In this document: positions 11,489 through 21,376 of the stretch, piece by piece
Numbering within the stretch: the first letter of the stretch is position 1
Layout of the letters: every line of letters begins with the position of its first letter
Source of the DNA: JABWCI01 sp964415565
GTDB taxonomy: Bacteria > Patescibacteriota > Gracilibacteria > BD1-5 > UBA6164
NCBI GenBank assembly: GCA_964415565.1
Contig: CAYQAV010000131.1
Span: 1 to 64,000 of the forward strand
Direction of reading: 5' to 3'
DNA length: 64,000 bases
The notes under the pieces: generated by a model
The model's input: only the letters and a program-made list of their open reading frames with translations
Databases searched by the model: none
What the model was told of the DNA's origin: nothing
Position numbers and translations under genes: made by a program

Positions 11489-13693
11489 ATGTCTATATAT
11501 AAAGTTAAAAAAAGAAATTGAGCAATAACAACTTTTGAACAAAAAAAGATTGAAGATGCTATAATAAAAGCAATAAAATCAGTTGGTTGAGATGATTTTA
11601 CTCAAGTTATTTCTATTACTAATACAATAATTAGTTTAGTTGAAAAAAAGGTTTGAAAAAACATACCAACTGTTGAGCAAATTCAGGATGAGATAGAAGA
11701 AGTATTAATTAAGGAATGACATGATAGTGTAGCTAAAAGTTTTATACTTTATAGACAAAAAAGAAATGAATCTAGAACTGATAAAAATGTAGTTATAGAA
11801 GTAGGTAAATCTATGGAAGAATATTTAGAAAAATCAGATTGGAGAATAAATGCAAATGCAAATTCTGGTTATTCACTTTGAGGTATGATTTTAAACATTT
11901 CTTGAAAAGTAACTGCAAATTATTGGTTATCTCATATATATCCAGCTGAAATTTGAAACTTACATAGAAGTGCAGATTTTCATATTCATGATTTAGATAT
12001 GTTTTCAGGTTATTGTGCTGGTTGGAGTTTAAGGGCATTACTTGAAGAATGATTTAATGGTAGTGATAAGAGAGTTGATTCTTCACCTGCAAGAAATCTG
12101 CAAGCAGCAGTTAATCAAATGATAAATTTCTTATGAACTCTTCAAAATGAATGGGCTTGAGCACAAGCATTTTCAAGTTTTGATACTTATCTTTCACCAT
12201 TTATTCATAAATACAAAGAAGAAATAGAAAAAGAATTAAATGAAGTAAATGCTTCATTTAAAGATGAAAAAGAAAAAAAAGACTATATTTATAATAAAAC
12301 ATATAAATATGTTTATCAACAAATGCAAAACTTTATTTTTGGTTTAAATGTACCAAGTAGATGGTGAACACAATCTCCGTTTACAAATATAACTCTTGAT
12401 TGGACTTGTCCAGAAGATTTAAAAGAAAAGGCATTATTCTTAGGTTGAATTGAAAAAGGATATTATAAGAAAAAATATTGAGAATTAGAAGAGGAAATGA
12501 AAATTATAAATAGAGCTTTAATTGAAGTTTATATTAAATGAGATAGAAATGGTAGAGTTTTTACTTTTCCAATCCCAACTTATAATATCACTCCAGATTT
12601 TCCTTGGGAAGATCCTGATATAGATTTATTGTTTGAAATGACAGCTAAATATTGATTACCATATTTTCAAAATTTTGTAGGGTCACAATATAAAAGAGTT
12701 AAAAAACCAGATTGAACTATAGAAAAAATTGAAAATCCAGATGCATATAAACCAGGTGCAGTTAGATCAATGTGTTGTAGATTACAACTTGATTTAACTC
12801 AATTAGAAAAAAGATGAGGTTGATTATTTTGAAGTGCGGAAATGACTTGAAGTATATGAGTTGTTACTTTAAATATGGCTCGTATATGATATAACTCGGC
12901 TTGAGATAGAGAAGCATTTAAAAATCAAGTAGTTTATCTTATGGAACAAGCAAAAATATCTCTTGAACTAAAAAGAAAAACAATTACAAAATGGCTAGAA
13001 CAATGACTTTATCCTTATACTTATAGATATTTAAGAAGTTTTAGAAATCATTTTTCAACTATTGGTTTAAATGGTATGAATGAAGCAATTTTAAATTTTA
13101 CATCTTGAAAAGAAGATATTTCAAGTGATTGGTGAAAAGAATTCACTATGGAAGTAATTGATTTGATGAGAGAAAAACTAAAAGAATATCAAGAAGAAAC
13201 TTGAAATATGTATAATCTAGAAGCAACTCCAGCAGAATGAACAACATATAGATTTGCAAAAGAAGATAAGAAACAATTACCAAATATAATTCAAGCAGGG
13301 ACTGAAGAAGCTCCTTATTATACAAATTCTTCTCAATTACCAGTTTGATTTACATCTGATCCATTTGAAGCACTTGATGAACAAAATGAACTTCAATGTA
13401 AATATACATGAGGAACTGTATTACATTTATATATGTGAGAAAGATTAACAGATAGTAAATCTTGTAAGAACTTTGTTAGAAATGTGTTAACAAATTATAG
13501 TTTGCCATATATAACTATTTCTCCAACTTTTTCTATTTGTCCTAAACATTGATATGTAAATTGAGAACATGATTTTTGTCCTAAATGTGATGCTGAAGTA
13601 TGATATAATTGAAAAAAATTTGATATAAAAACTAGGGAAATATATACAGATGATAGTGAAAAAATGAAAAAAATTGAAAATGAAGATGTTTAA
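11489..13693 (+). CDS. nrdD: Anaerobic (class III) ribonucleoside-triphosphate reductase, catalytic chain, 734 aa
   Basis: An N-terminal ATP cone (residues 1-95) is followed by the NrdD barrel with HIHDLDMFSGYCAGW, GLNVPSRWGTQSPF, FPIPTYNI and the active-site segment GAVRSMCCRLQLDL. Near the C-terminus are TISPTFSICPKHGY and FCPKC, the cysteine-rich zinc-binding site. The chain then ends after KTREIYTDDSEK without the glycyl-radical motif. That motif is on the next ORF, in the same frame but after several TAA codons. This chain must therefore work with the separate radical-domain peptide, or it is inactive. NrdG is encoded 1.2 kb downstream. Confidence 0.94.
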
Positions 13694-13786
13694 AAATTAA
13701 AAATCCACCATTTAATTTACTAATTTATTAAATAAATAAGCAATTTAAGTAGGGGTTATATTATAATTAATTAACCAAATAATATT

Positions 13787-13975
13787 ATGTCAGCAGTATT
13801 TATAAATAAAGAAGGTATGGAAGTTGAAAGAACTAGATGTGAAATCTATACTAGAGTTATGTGATACCATAGGCCAGTTACAAGTTTTAATATTTGAAAA
13901 AAGAGTGAATTTTATTCTAGAAATTATTTTAAAGAGACAAATCAAAATTTAGATTTCATAAATAAGTATTGTTAA
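13787..13975 (+). CDS. Detached glycyl-radical domain of NrdD, 62 aa
   Basis: This short ORF carries the sequence that normally ends NrdD: C-E-I-Y-T-R-V-M-G-Y-H-R-P, then F-N-I-G-K-K-S-E-F-Y-S-R. The radical-bearing glycine is residue 26, and its codon is TGA at 13862-13864. The ORF has its own ATG and lies 93 bases after the nrdD stop. The linker has several in-frame TAA codons, so it is not a simple readthrough. By analogy with GrcA/YfiD, which supplies a spare glycyl-radical domain to pyruvate formate-lyase, it could act in trans with the NrdD chain. Confidence 0.85.
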
Positions 13976-14013
13976 TTATAATAATTTAAATTATATATTT
14001 AATATAAATATTT

Positions 14014-14907
14014 ATGAAGAGAGCCGATATTAAAGTTTGATTTGCTTGTAATAATCATTGTACTTTTTGTGTTCAGTGAGATAAAAGATACAAATATAAA
14101 CCTAGAACTTTAGATGAAATAAAATCAATTATATTAAATGAATATAATTTATGAGCTAGATCTGTAGTTTTCACTTGATGAGAACCAACTGTTCATCCAA
14201 ATTTAGTTGAAGCTGTTTCATATTCTAAAGAATTATGATTTATACAAATTCAAATTCAATCTAATTGAACAAATTTTGATGATATAGAATATATAAAAAA
14301 ATTACTTAATGCATGAGTAACAGAATTTAGTCCTTCAATTCATTGATTTAAAAAAGAAACTCATGATAAGCAAGTTTGAACACCTTGAGCTTGGGATAGG
14401 GTTGTAAGATGATTAATTAATTTAAGAAAACTAAAATGTTTGGTTATTATTAATTCTGTAATTACAAATGATAATTATAAAGAAATTCCATTACTTGCTA
14501 AGTTACTTATAGATTTAAAAGTAAATCAATTTCAATTTGCATTTGTTCATATATTATGAAGTGCAGATAAAAATAAAGAAAGTGTTGTTCCTAAAAAATC
14601 TATTGTTATACCATATGTTCATAAAGCACTTGATTTAGCAAAAAATGCTTGAATTCCTGCTTATACTGAAGCAATTCCTTATTGTTTAATGCAATGATAT
14701 GAATATGCAATTTCAGAAAATATAATGCCAGAAACTTCTATAAATGATGCAGAAATGAGAACTGAAAGTTATGCAGAATATAGATGGAATGAATGAAAAA
14801 CAAAAAGAGAAGAATGTAAGTCTTGTTCTAAATATGAACTTTGTGAATGACCGTGGAAAGAGTATCCTGATATGTATGGTTGGGATGAATTTGTTCCTTT
14901 AAAATAA
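14014..14907 (+). CDS. Radical SAM protein with C-terminal Cys-rich segment, 297 aa
   Basis: The N-terminus holds the [4Fe-4S]-binding C-N-N-H-C-T-F-C motif (CxxxCxxC). The FTGGEPTVHP loop follows, whose two glycines are both TGA. The C-terminus has C-K-S-C-S-K-Y-E-L-C followed by G-P-W-K-E-Y-P, a probable second cluster or metal site of the kind seen in AviX12/MoaA-like radical SAM proteins. It sits between the glycyl-radical ORF and nrdG, 4 bases before nrdG, so it is probably in the anaerobic RNR operon. The substrate is unknown. Confidence 0.8.
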
Positions 14908-14911
14908 AAAT

Positions 14912-15613
14912 ATGCAAATATCTGCAATAAATAAATTTTCTTTGATAGAGTTTCCATGAGAAATTTCTACCATAGTTTTTACTCCTGGTTGTAATTTTAG
15001 GTGTGAGTATTGTCATAATAGTGAGTTCGTATTACCAGAAAAACTGAAAAATGTTTTAAAAAATTTAATAATGGAAAAAGCATTTTTTAATTTTTTGGAA
15101 AAAAGAAAATGAAATCTTACTTGAGTTTCAATTTGTGGCTGAGAGCCTACTATGCAAACTGATTTAAAAGAGTTTTGTAGAAAAGTTAAATCACTTTGAT
15201 ATAAAGTTAAGCTTGATACAAATTGAAGAGATCCATTTATAATTAAAGAACTTTTAGATGAAGATTTGCTTGATTATGTTGCAATGGATATAAAATATGA
15301 GATATGAAATTTTTCTTATATAGCATGAATTAAATTAGAAGAAAAGATATATTTAGAAACTATAAATATACTTTTAAATTCAACTATAGATTATGAATTT
15401 AGAACTACAGTTATTAAGTGAATTCATAATGAAGAAATAATAGAAAATATATCAAAATATATTTCTGGAGCAAAGAATTATTACTTACAAAATTATAGGT
15501 CAGGAAATACTTTAAATCAAAATTTTAATTGAGAAAGTTTTAACCAAAATGAGCTAGAAAAATTTAGCGAAATCTCAAATAAATATATAAAAAATGTATG
15601 AATTAGAAACTAA
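14912..15613 (+). CDS. nrdG: Anaerobic RNR-activating protein NrdG (long form), 233 aa
   Basis: NrdG is the radical SAM activase that abstracts hydrogen from the NrdD glycine. The N-terminus IEFPGEISTIVFTPGCNFRC leads into the C-N-F-R-C-E-Y-C cluster motif, and ICGGEPTMQ follows at about residue 77. The length and pattern fit the longer NrdG type common in anaerobes. Its target glycine is on the separate 62-residue ORF. A perfect terminator palindrome follows the stop. Confidence 0.92.
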
Positions 15614-15641
15614 AATATTACTTTTATAAAAGTAATATTTT
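15612..15641 (+). terminator. nrdG terminator
   Basis: AAAATATTACTTTT (15612-15625) pairs perfectly with AAAAGTAATATTTT (15628-15641), followed by a T-rich tract. The stem overlaps the nrdG stop codon. Confidence 0.75.
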
Positions 15642-15670
15642 AGTTATTTTAATAATTAATTTACAAATAA

Positions 15671-16414
15671 ATGAAAATAAATAAAACAGATATTATATGA
15701 GAAGTTGCATCAAAATATCCAATTACAGTAAGTGTTTTTTTGAAATATTGAATAGAATTTTGTTGTAAATGAAATATTACTTTAGAGGAATCATCAAAAA
15801 GAGATAATTTTGATTTAGATTTAGTTTTATCTGAGTTATCTAAGCTTGTTGATTTTAATAATTCTGAAGATATAGATTTATCATCAAAAACATTACCTGA
15901 AATAGCAGAGTATATTAAAAATACTTTTCATTTACCAATTAGAGAGCTTTTGTATCCAACAGAAGTTCTTGCTAAGAAAGTTGCAATGGTTCACTGAGAA
16001 TCACATAAAGAATTATATGAAATTAGAGATATAGTAGAGGGATTAGTTCCTGTTTTAGAAATGCATTTTGATAAGGAATGACAAATTTTACATCCAATGT
16101 TAAATGAGTTACAAAATAATTTTGATAATAATACTGAATTAAAACCATTACATTGTGGAAGTATAAAAAATCCTATAAGACAAATGGAATCAGAACATGA
16201 TAATTATGGAGATATGCTTTTAGAGTTAAAAAAATTAACATCAAATTATACTTTGCCAGATGGAGCATGTAGAAGTTATCAAGCTTTGTATGCTAATTTA
16301 CAAAAACTAGAAGAGGATTTAATGAGACATACAAATTTAGAAAACTTTATTTTACACCCTAGAGCAATAGAAATTGAAAATAAAATTTCATGAAATAGTA
16401 GTTGTGGTTTTTAA
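15671..16414 (+). CDS. ric: RIC-type iron-sulfur cluster repair di-iron protein (YtfE/ScdA family), 247 aa
   Basis: RIC proteins repair iron-sulfur clusters damaged by nitric oxide or oxidants. The N-terminal DUF542 domain is present, with K-Y-G-I-E-F-C-C-K-G holding the paired Cys. The hemerythrin-like helical bundle follows, with iron-ligand candidates in H-G-E-S-H, E-M-H-F-D-K-E-G, S-E-H-D and H-T-N-L-E-N-F-I-L-H-P. The length matches the family. It begins a tight three-gene run (10- and 9-base gaps) with a GTPase and an ABC ATPase, just downstream of the oxygen-sensitive class III RNR genes. Confidence 0.9.
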
Positions 16415-16424
16415 ATAAAAATAT

Positions 16425-17132
16425 ATGATAGAAAAAAAATTAAATTTAATAACTTTTTCATGACCACCTTCTTCTTGAAAAACTTCAGTTATAATTAAGG
16501 TAATTAAAAATTTTTTGCAAAAATGAATTAAAGTTTGAGTTGTAAAAATGGATTGTCTTATGACTGATGATGATAAATTATATGGAGAATTAGGTATTCC
16601 TGTAAAAAAAGCATTATCTGCAAATATTTGTCCAGATCATTTTTTTGTTAGTAATATAGAAGAGATATTTAATTGGTGAAAAAAACAAGATTTAGAAGTA
16701 CTTATAACTGAAAGCGCATGACTTTGCAACAGATGTAGTCCTTATATAAAGGAAATAAAAGCAGTTTGTGTTATTGATAATTTAAGCTGAATAAATACTC
16801 CAAAAAAGATAGGACCAATGTTAAAATTAGCGGATATAGTTATAGTTACTAAGTGAGATATAGTTTCACAAGCAGAAAGAGAGGTTTTTGTTTCTAGAAT
16901 AAAAACTGTAAACCCAAAATCAATAGTAATGAATGTAAATTGATTAAATTGACAATGAGCCTATGAATTATCAAACTTATTGATGGAAAATAAGGAAATG
17001 TATGAAACACTAGAATGAATGAGTCTTAGATTTTCTATGCCAACAGCAGTTTGTTCTTATTGTTTAGGAGAAACTCGTATATGAAAAAGATTTCAAATGT
17101 GAAATGTAAAAAAAGTAAATTTAGATGATTAA
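16425..17132 (+). CDS. HypB/UreG-like metallochaperone GTPase, 235 aa
   Basis: The P-loop G-P-P-S-S-G-K-T is at residues 13-20, with two of its glycines written as TGA. A Walker B-like ITESAGLC segment and a TKGD-type guanine-specificity motif (V-T-K-G-D) are present, as in the HypB/UreG/CobW SIMIBI class. Two CxxC motifs are visible: C-N-R-C at 101-104 and C-S-Y-C at 210-213, the second followed by LGETRIGKR. These could bind a metal. No hydrogenase or urease genes are nearby, so the client is unknown. It lies between the RIC gene and an ABC ATPase. Confidence 0.8.
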
Positions 17133-17141
17133 CAATATATT

Positions 17142-18149
17142 ATGATAAATTATTTAGAATTTTTAGATAAAAAATTATGATTTTTGTTGTCTTCAATTCC
17201 TAAATTAAAAGAATATTTAGATACAAATTGAATTGATTATTTAGAAAAAGATGAATTAAGTTTAAAAGATTTTTTTAATAGCTTTTCTGATAATTTTTAT
17301 ATAGAAAAAGCTACAACTAAGCAAATATTATCAAGTAGTTTTTATGAATTTTATATAAACCTAATTAAGCAAAATAGTAATAATTTACTATTGGATATAC
17401 ATGAAATTACTATAAAATCGTGAAAAAACAAAAACTGAATAAATGAAAATTTTTCATCTTTAACAATTAAAAGGTGAGAGGTAATATCAATTGTTTGACC
17501 TACTTGATCTTGAAAATCTAGATTACTTGCAGATATAGAATGGATGGCCTGCAAAGATACACCAACAGATAGAACTATATTTGTAAATGGAATACTTCCA
17601 CCAAAAGAACTTAGATATTCTAGTGATTTTAAGTTAGTTGCACAATTAACTCAAAATATGAATTTTATTATGGATTTAACAGTAGAGGATTTTTTAGTAT
17701 TACATGCAGAAAGTAGAAATATTTCTGATGTTGAAAATACTGTAAAAAAAATAATAGAAGAAGCAAATAAATTATCTTGAGAATCTTTTGATTGAAAAAC
17801 ATTTATTACATCTCTCAGTTGATGACAGTCAAGAGCATTAATGATTGCAGATATTGCTATTTTAAGTAAATCTCCCATAGTTTTAATTGATGAGATTGAA
17901 AATGCATGAGTTGATAGAAAAAAAGCACTTAGTTTATTACTTAGAGAAGATAAAATAGTTTTGATAGCAACTCATGACCCTATATTAGCATTGTCTTGAA
18001 ATAAAAGAATAGTTTTAAAAGATGGTTGAATAAATAATATAATAGAAATAAAAGAGGAAGAAAAAGCAATATTATTAAAATTAGAGGAATTAGATAAAAG
18101 TATTTTGTTTTATAGAGAAAAGCTTAGAAAGTGAGAAAAATTAATATAA
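17142..18149 (+). CDS. Soluble ABC ATPase with N-terminal DUF1858-like region, 335 aa
   Basis: A single ABC domain is complete: Walker A GPTGSGKS at about 119-126 (all three glycines are TGA), signature LSGGQSRA, Walker B IVLIDEIE, and H-loop ATHD. There is no membrane segment and no permease gene nearby, so a transporter role is not obvious. Residues 15-50 (IPKLKEYLDTNGID then LSLKDFF) resemble the DUF1858/ScdA_N sensor fold, echoing the domain at the start of RIC. It is the last gene of the RIC-GTPase-ABC run and ends in a terminator. Function unknown; a role in metallocluster assembly or repair is my inference. Confidence 0.75.
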
Positions 18150-18174
18150 AAAACTATAAATTTTATAGTTTTTT
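18148..18174 (+). terminator. Terminator of the RIC-GTPase-ABC unit
   Basis: AAAAAACTATAAA is followed after one base by TTTATAGTTTTTT, immediately after the ABC gene stop codon. Confidence 0.7.
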
Positions 18175-18186
18175 ATATTGCAATAT

Positions 18187-18233
18187 TACTATATTTAGTA
18201 TAATTGTTTTATATAAAACTCAATATATTGTAA
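18187..18233 (+). promoter_or_regulatory. Pair of NrdR-box-like sites upstream of nrdR
   Basis: TACTATATTTAGTA (18187-18200) and ACTCAATATATTGTAA (18218-18233) are near-palindromes resembling the NrdR box ACACTATATATAGTGT. Their centres are 32 bp apart, the three-helical-turn spacing typical of NrdR box pairs. This suggests nrdR autoregulation. The match is by eye, and A+T richness makes chance palindromes common. Confidence 0.45.
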
Positions 18234-18244
18234 TTTTAGAAAAT

Positions 18245-18688
18245 ATGTATTGTATAAATTGCTGACATGATAATACCAGAGTAACTGATTCAAGAACTTC
18301 TGAAGATTGAAAAGCAATAAGAAGAAGAAGAGAGTGTGAAAATTGTCATAATAGATTTACTACTTTTGAAAAAATTGAAACTACTGATTTGATAGTTGAA
18401 AAATCTTGAAACAGAAAGCAAAGGTATGATAGAGATAAATTGGAAGACAGTATTTTAAAGGCTGTTAATAAAAGAAATATAAGTATAAATCAAATAAATG
18501 ACTTAATAAGAAAGATGGAATTTAAATGGTGAAATAGAAATGAAATAACATCAAAAGAAATTTGAAAAAATGTTTTAGATTCTTTATTTTTACTCGATGA
18601 AGTTGCATATATCAGATATGCTTCAGTTCATTTAAATTTTGAAAATTCTAGAGATTTTATTGAATTTATAAATAAAAAAACATTTTAA
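18245..18688 (+). CDS. nrdR: Transcriptional repressor NrdR, 147 aa
   Basis: NrdR represses ribonucleotide reductase genes in response to dATP/ATP. The N-terminal zinc ribbon C-x2-C (residues 3 and 6) and C-x2-C (31 and 34) surrounds TRVTDSR and the basic RRRREC stretch. The ATP-cone domain follows from about residue 47. The length fits the family (about 150). It lies between the ABC gene and nrdB and carries a candidate box pair in its own promoter. Confidence 0.95.
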
Positions 18689-18791
18689 TTAATTTTTAAC
18701 AAGAAATTAACATAATTTTAAAAAATAAAATGATTTTTAATTTAAAATCATTAAATTACTTTTTAAGTATATTTTTAACAAAAGTTTTAAA

Positions 18792-19838
18792 ATGACAGAA
18801 CAACAACTGAAAGCAAATCCAATTTTTAATCCAAAATGAAATGATGATGTTGCAGATAGAACAATAATAAAATGAAATACAACTGGTTTATTTCAATTAA
18901 ATGCAGTTAAGTATAATTGGGCAAAAAGTTTATATCAAGTTATGGTTTGAAATTTTTGGCTTCCAGAAAAAGTAAAATGACTTTGAGAAGATGCTAATCA
19001 ATTTAAAAAAGAATTAACTGCTGATGAAGCTAGAGCATATAAATGAATATTATCTTTTTTGATATTCTTGGATAGTATACAAACTATGAATTTGCCAAAT
19101 TTTTCTGAATATGTAACTGCTCCTGAAGTTAATCTTATACTTTCTATACAAACTTATCAAGAAGCAATTCACTCTCAATCTTATGCTACTATTTTAGAAA
19201 CAGTTGTTGATTCTAAGGATAGAGAAGAAATATACTATTTTTGGAGAAATGATAAGCATTTACTTGAAAGAAATGAATTTATCGGAGGTATTTATCAAAA
19301 ATTTATTGATAATCCAAATGATGAAAATTTCTTTGCTTGAATAATTTGAAATTTTTTACTTGAAAGTATTTATTTCTATAACTGATTTGCATTTTTTGAT
19401 ACTCTTGCTGATGCATGAAAAATGGTTGCGACAGATAGAATGATAAATTATATTAGAAGAGATGAATTAACTCATGTTACTATTTTTGCTAATTTAATTA
19501 AAGAAATCAAAAAAGAATTTCCTGAAATGTATAGTGAAAAACTTATACTTGAAATGATGGATACAGCAGTTAAACAAGAAGTAAAATGGTCTAAACATAT
19601 TCTTTGAGAAAAAATTATAGGTATGGGTCATGAAAATATAGAAAACTATACAAAATGGCTAGCTAATGAAAGATTAAATATGTTAGGTATAAAACCACTT
19701 TATCCAGATGTAATAAAAAATCCATATAAACATCTTGATAGATTACAAGATAATAATGGTGAAAAATGAAATTTCTTTGAATCTACAGTTACAAATTATG
19801 CACAATCAAGTGCTATGAAATGAAGTTGGGATTTCTAG
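18792..19838 (+). CDS. nrdB: Class I ribonucleotide reductase small subunit, 348 aa
   Basis: NrdB houses the di-metal site and radical for NrdA. Ligands are visible as F-L-D-S-I-Q, then Q-E-A-I-H, F-L-L-E-S and R-D-E-L-T-H. The radical tyrosine is four residues after the first ligand His (E-A-I-H-S-Q-S-Y), so this is a tyrosyl-radical type rather than a Phe-type class Ic. The stop is TAG, followed by a strong terminator. It is separated from nrdA by about 8 kb, with nrdR directly upstream. Confidence 0.95.
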
Positions 19839-19844
19839 ATAATA

Positions 19845-19870
19845 AAAAAAACTGCCAAAGGCAGTTTTTT
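19845..19870. terminator. Bidirectional terminator between nrdB and trxB
   Basis: AAAAAACTGCC and GGCAGTTTTTT form a stem with a three-base loop. It serves both convergent genes. Confidence 0.85.
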
Positions 19871-19871
19871 A

Positions 19872-20786
19872 TTATCTTAAATTATCTTCATGTACACTAT
19901 TTGCTGCAAGACAACCTTCTGCAGCACTCATAATAGTTTGTTTAAATTTATTTGAATTTGTAGTTACATCTCAAGCAGCATAAAGTCATTTTACACTAGT
20001 TTCTTGTCTTGCATCAACTACTAAACATCATTCACTATCTTTTTCTAATCATAAATTATCAACAATTGAAGTATTTGGTAGTGTTCCAACAGCTACAAAT
20101 ATACCATCTGCTTTTAATTCTTTACCTGATTTTAATTTTATTCAAGTCATACCAAGAGCGTCTCAAACTATCTCTTCAACTTCTTCATTTAATACCATTT
20201 CAATATTTTCTTTACTCATTGCTTTATCTACCCATGAAGTTTCAGCTCTAAAAGTATCTTTTCTATGAACAATATACACTTTTTTACAAATATCTGACAA
20301 ATAAAGAGCTTCAGTTATTGCAGTATTTCATCCTCAAACAATAATAACTTCTCTATTTCTAAAAAACAGTCAATCACAAGTAGCACAATAACTTACTCAT
20401 TTTCATAAAAATTCTTTTTCACCTTTTGCTCAAAGATGTCTATGATTATTTCAAGTTGCGATAATTACATATTTTGATTTAAATTCTTTTCAAGAAATTG
20501 TTTTTATATGGAAATTATCTTTGTGTTTAGTTACTTCACTAACAAATTCGCTTAGTATTTCACTTCCTGAACTTAAAGAGTGTTCTTTGAAAGAATCCAT
20601 TATTTCTTTTCCTGGTGCAGAAATAGTTCATGGCCAATTTTCAACTCTATGAGAAGTTGCCAAAGCTCAACCAGGTTGTGCTCAAATAATTAAGTTTTTT
20701 ATCTTATATCTACTAGCATACATTCAAGCAGGGTATCAAGCTGAACCAGCTCAAACTATAATTAAATCATAATCTATATTAGTCAT
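19872..20786 (-). CDS. trxB: Thioredoxin reductase, 304 aa
   Basis: This FAD/NADPH enzyme reduces thioredoxin, the electron donor for class I RNR next door. The N-terminal FAD site reads V-G-A-G-S-A-G, the redox-active motif is C-A-T-C-D-G, and the NADPH site is V-G-G-G-N-T-A. The C-terminal GLYAAGDVT motif is intact. About half of these glycines are TGA. The length matches the family. Its start lies 222 bases from the divergent small ORF, in a region holding two palindromes. Confidence 0.95.
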
Positions 20787-20858
20787 TTTTAAATATTAGT
20801 TATTATTAATAAAATAATTTATAAAAATTATTTATGAAAGTATTTTAATAAGTTTCTA

Positions 20859-20872
20859 TACTTTGTAAAGTA
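20859..20872. promoter_or_regulatory. Inverted repeat TACTTT-GT-AAAGTA between trxB and the small ORF
   Basis: A six-base inverted repeat with a two-base centre lies in the divergent intergenic region, 73 bases upstream of the trxB start. It is a possible operator; no regulator can be named. Confidence 0.35.
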
Positions 20873-20884
20873 AATTTTATTATT

Positions 20885-20901
20885 ATGAGAATTATTCTCA
20901 T
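20885..20901. promoter_or_regulatory. Fur-like box
   Basis: ATGAGAATTATTCTCAT is a perfect 8-1-8 palindrome containing the 7-1-7 arrangement TGAGAAT-T-ATTCTCA, close to the Fur consensus TGATAATNATTATCA. It lies between trxB and the small ORF, about 36 bases before a TTGACT hexamer. Iron-dependent control of one or both genes is inferred. Confidence 0.5.
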
Positions 20902-21008
20902 TTATTAAAATTAATATAGGATTCAGAAATATTTAATTGACTTATATAATATTTTATTTATATTTATATTACTTTTTCAATTTTTTTCCTAAAAGGAGGA
21001 GGTTAATT

Positions 21009-21293
21009 ATGAATAAGCCTATTCCTATGAGTGGAAAAGGATATACTAAAACTAGCCGAAAAATTTGGCTTATGAAATATGAAAGGGATACTTTTAATAT
21101 TGAAGCAGCTTTTGCTAAAAAAGAAAAACAAGAGTTTGATTTTGAAAATAGAGTTGAAATTTCTTTATTAAAACAAAACAATCTATTAATTATTCCAACT
21201 TGTTTTTGTATAAAAGAGAAAAAAAAGTTTTCCATATTTTACTTTATTATGGGATTAATCTTTTCTTTCTTTAAAATGATTAAGTCATCCTGA
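21009..21293 (+). CDS. Small ORF with standard-code features, 94 aa
   Basis: The start is fixed by a strong Shine-Dalgarno, AAGGAGGAGG at 20993-21002, six bases before ATG; such motifs are absent from the typical genes here. The ORF has no internal TGA, uses GGA/GGG for Gly, contains one of only two in-frame CGA codons I found (residue 17), and ends in TGA at the base of a strong terminator. If TGA is Gly, 12 residues are added before TAA at 21327-21329. The N-terminus is basic and the C-terminus hydrophobic. No family is recognised. It looks like a recent import. Confidence 0.5.
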   Translation: MNKPIPMSGKGYTKTSRKIWLMKYERDTFNIEAAFAKKEKQEFDFENRVEISLLKQNNLLIIPTCFCIKEKKKFSIFYFIMGLIFSFFKMIKSS

Positions 21294-21313
21294 TTTTCAG
21301 GATGGCTTTTTTC
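21282..21313 (+). terminator. Terminator of the small imported-looking ORF
   Basis: AAGTCATCCTGA pairs with TCAGGATGGCTT (one mismatch), followed by a T run. The stem is more GC-rich than most in the window and contains the TGA stop. Confidence 0.8.
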
Positions 21314-21376
21314 TTTAAGTATTTGATAAAATTAAGAAAAAATATAGAATACAATAAATAAAATTATAAAAAATAT

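Noticed and set aside
13691..13790. Programmed frameshift or readthrough joining NrdD to its radical domain
   Set aside because: The two ORFs are in the same frame, but at least four in-frame TAA codons lie between them and the second has its own ATG. A separate ORF is simpler.
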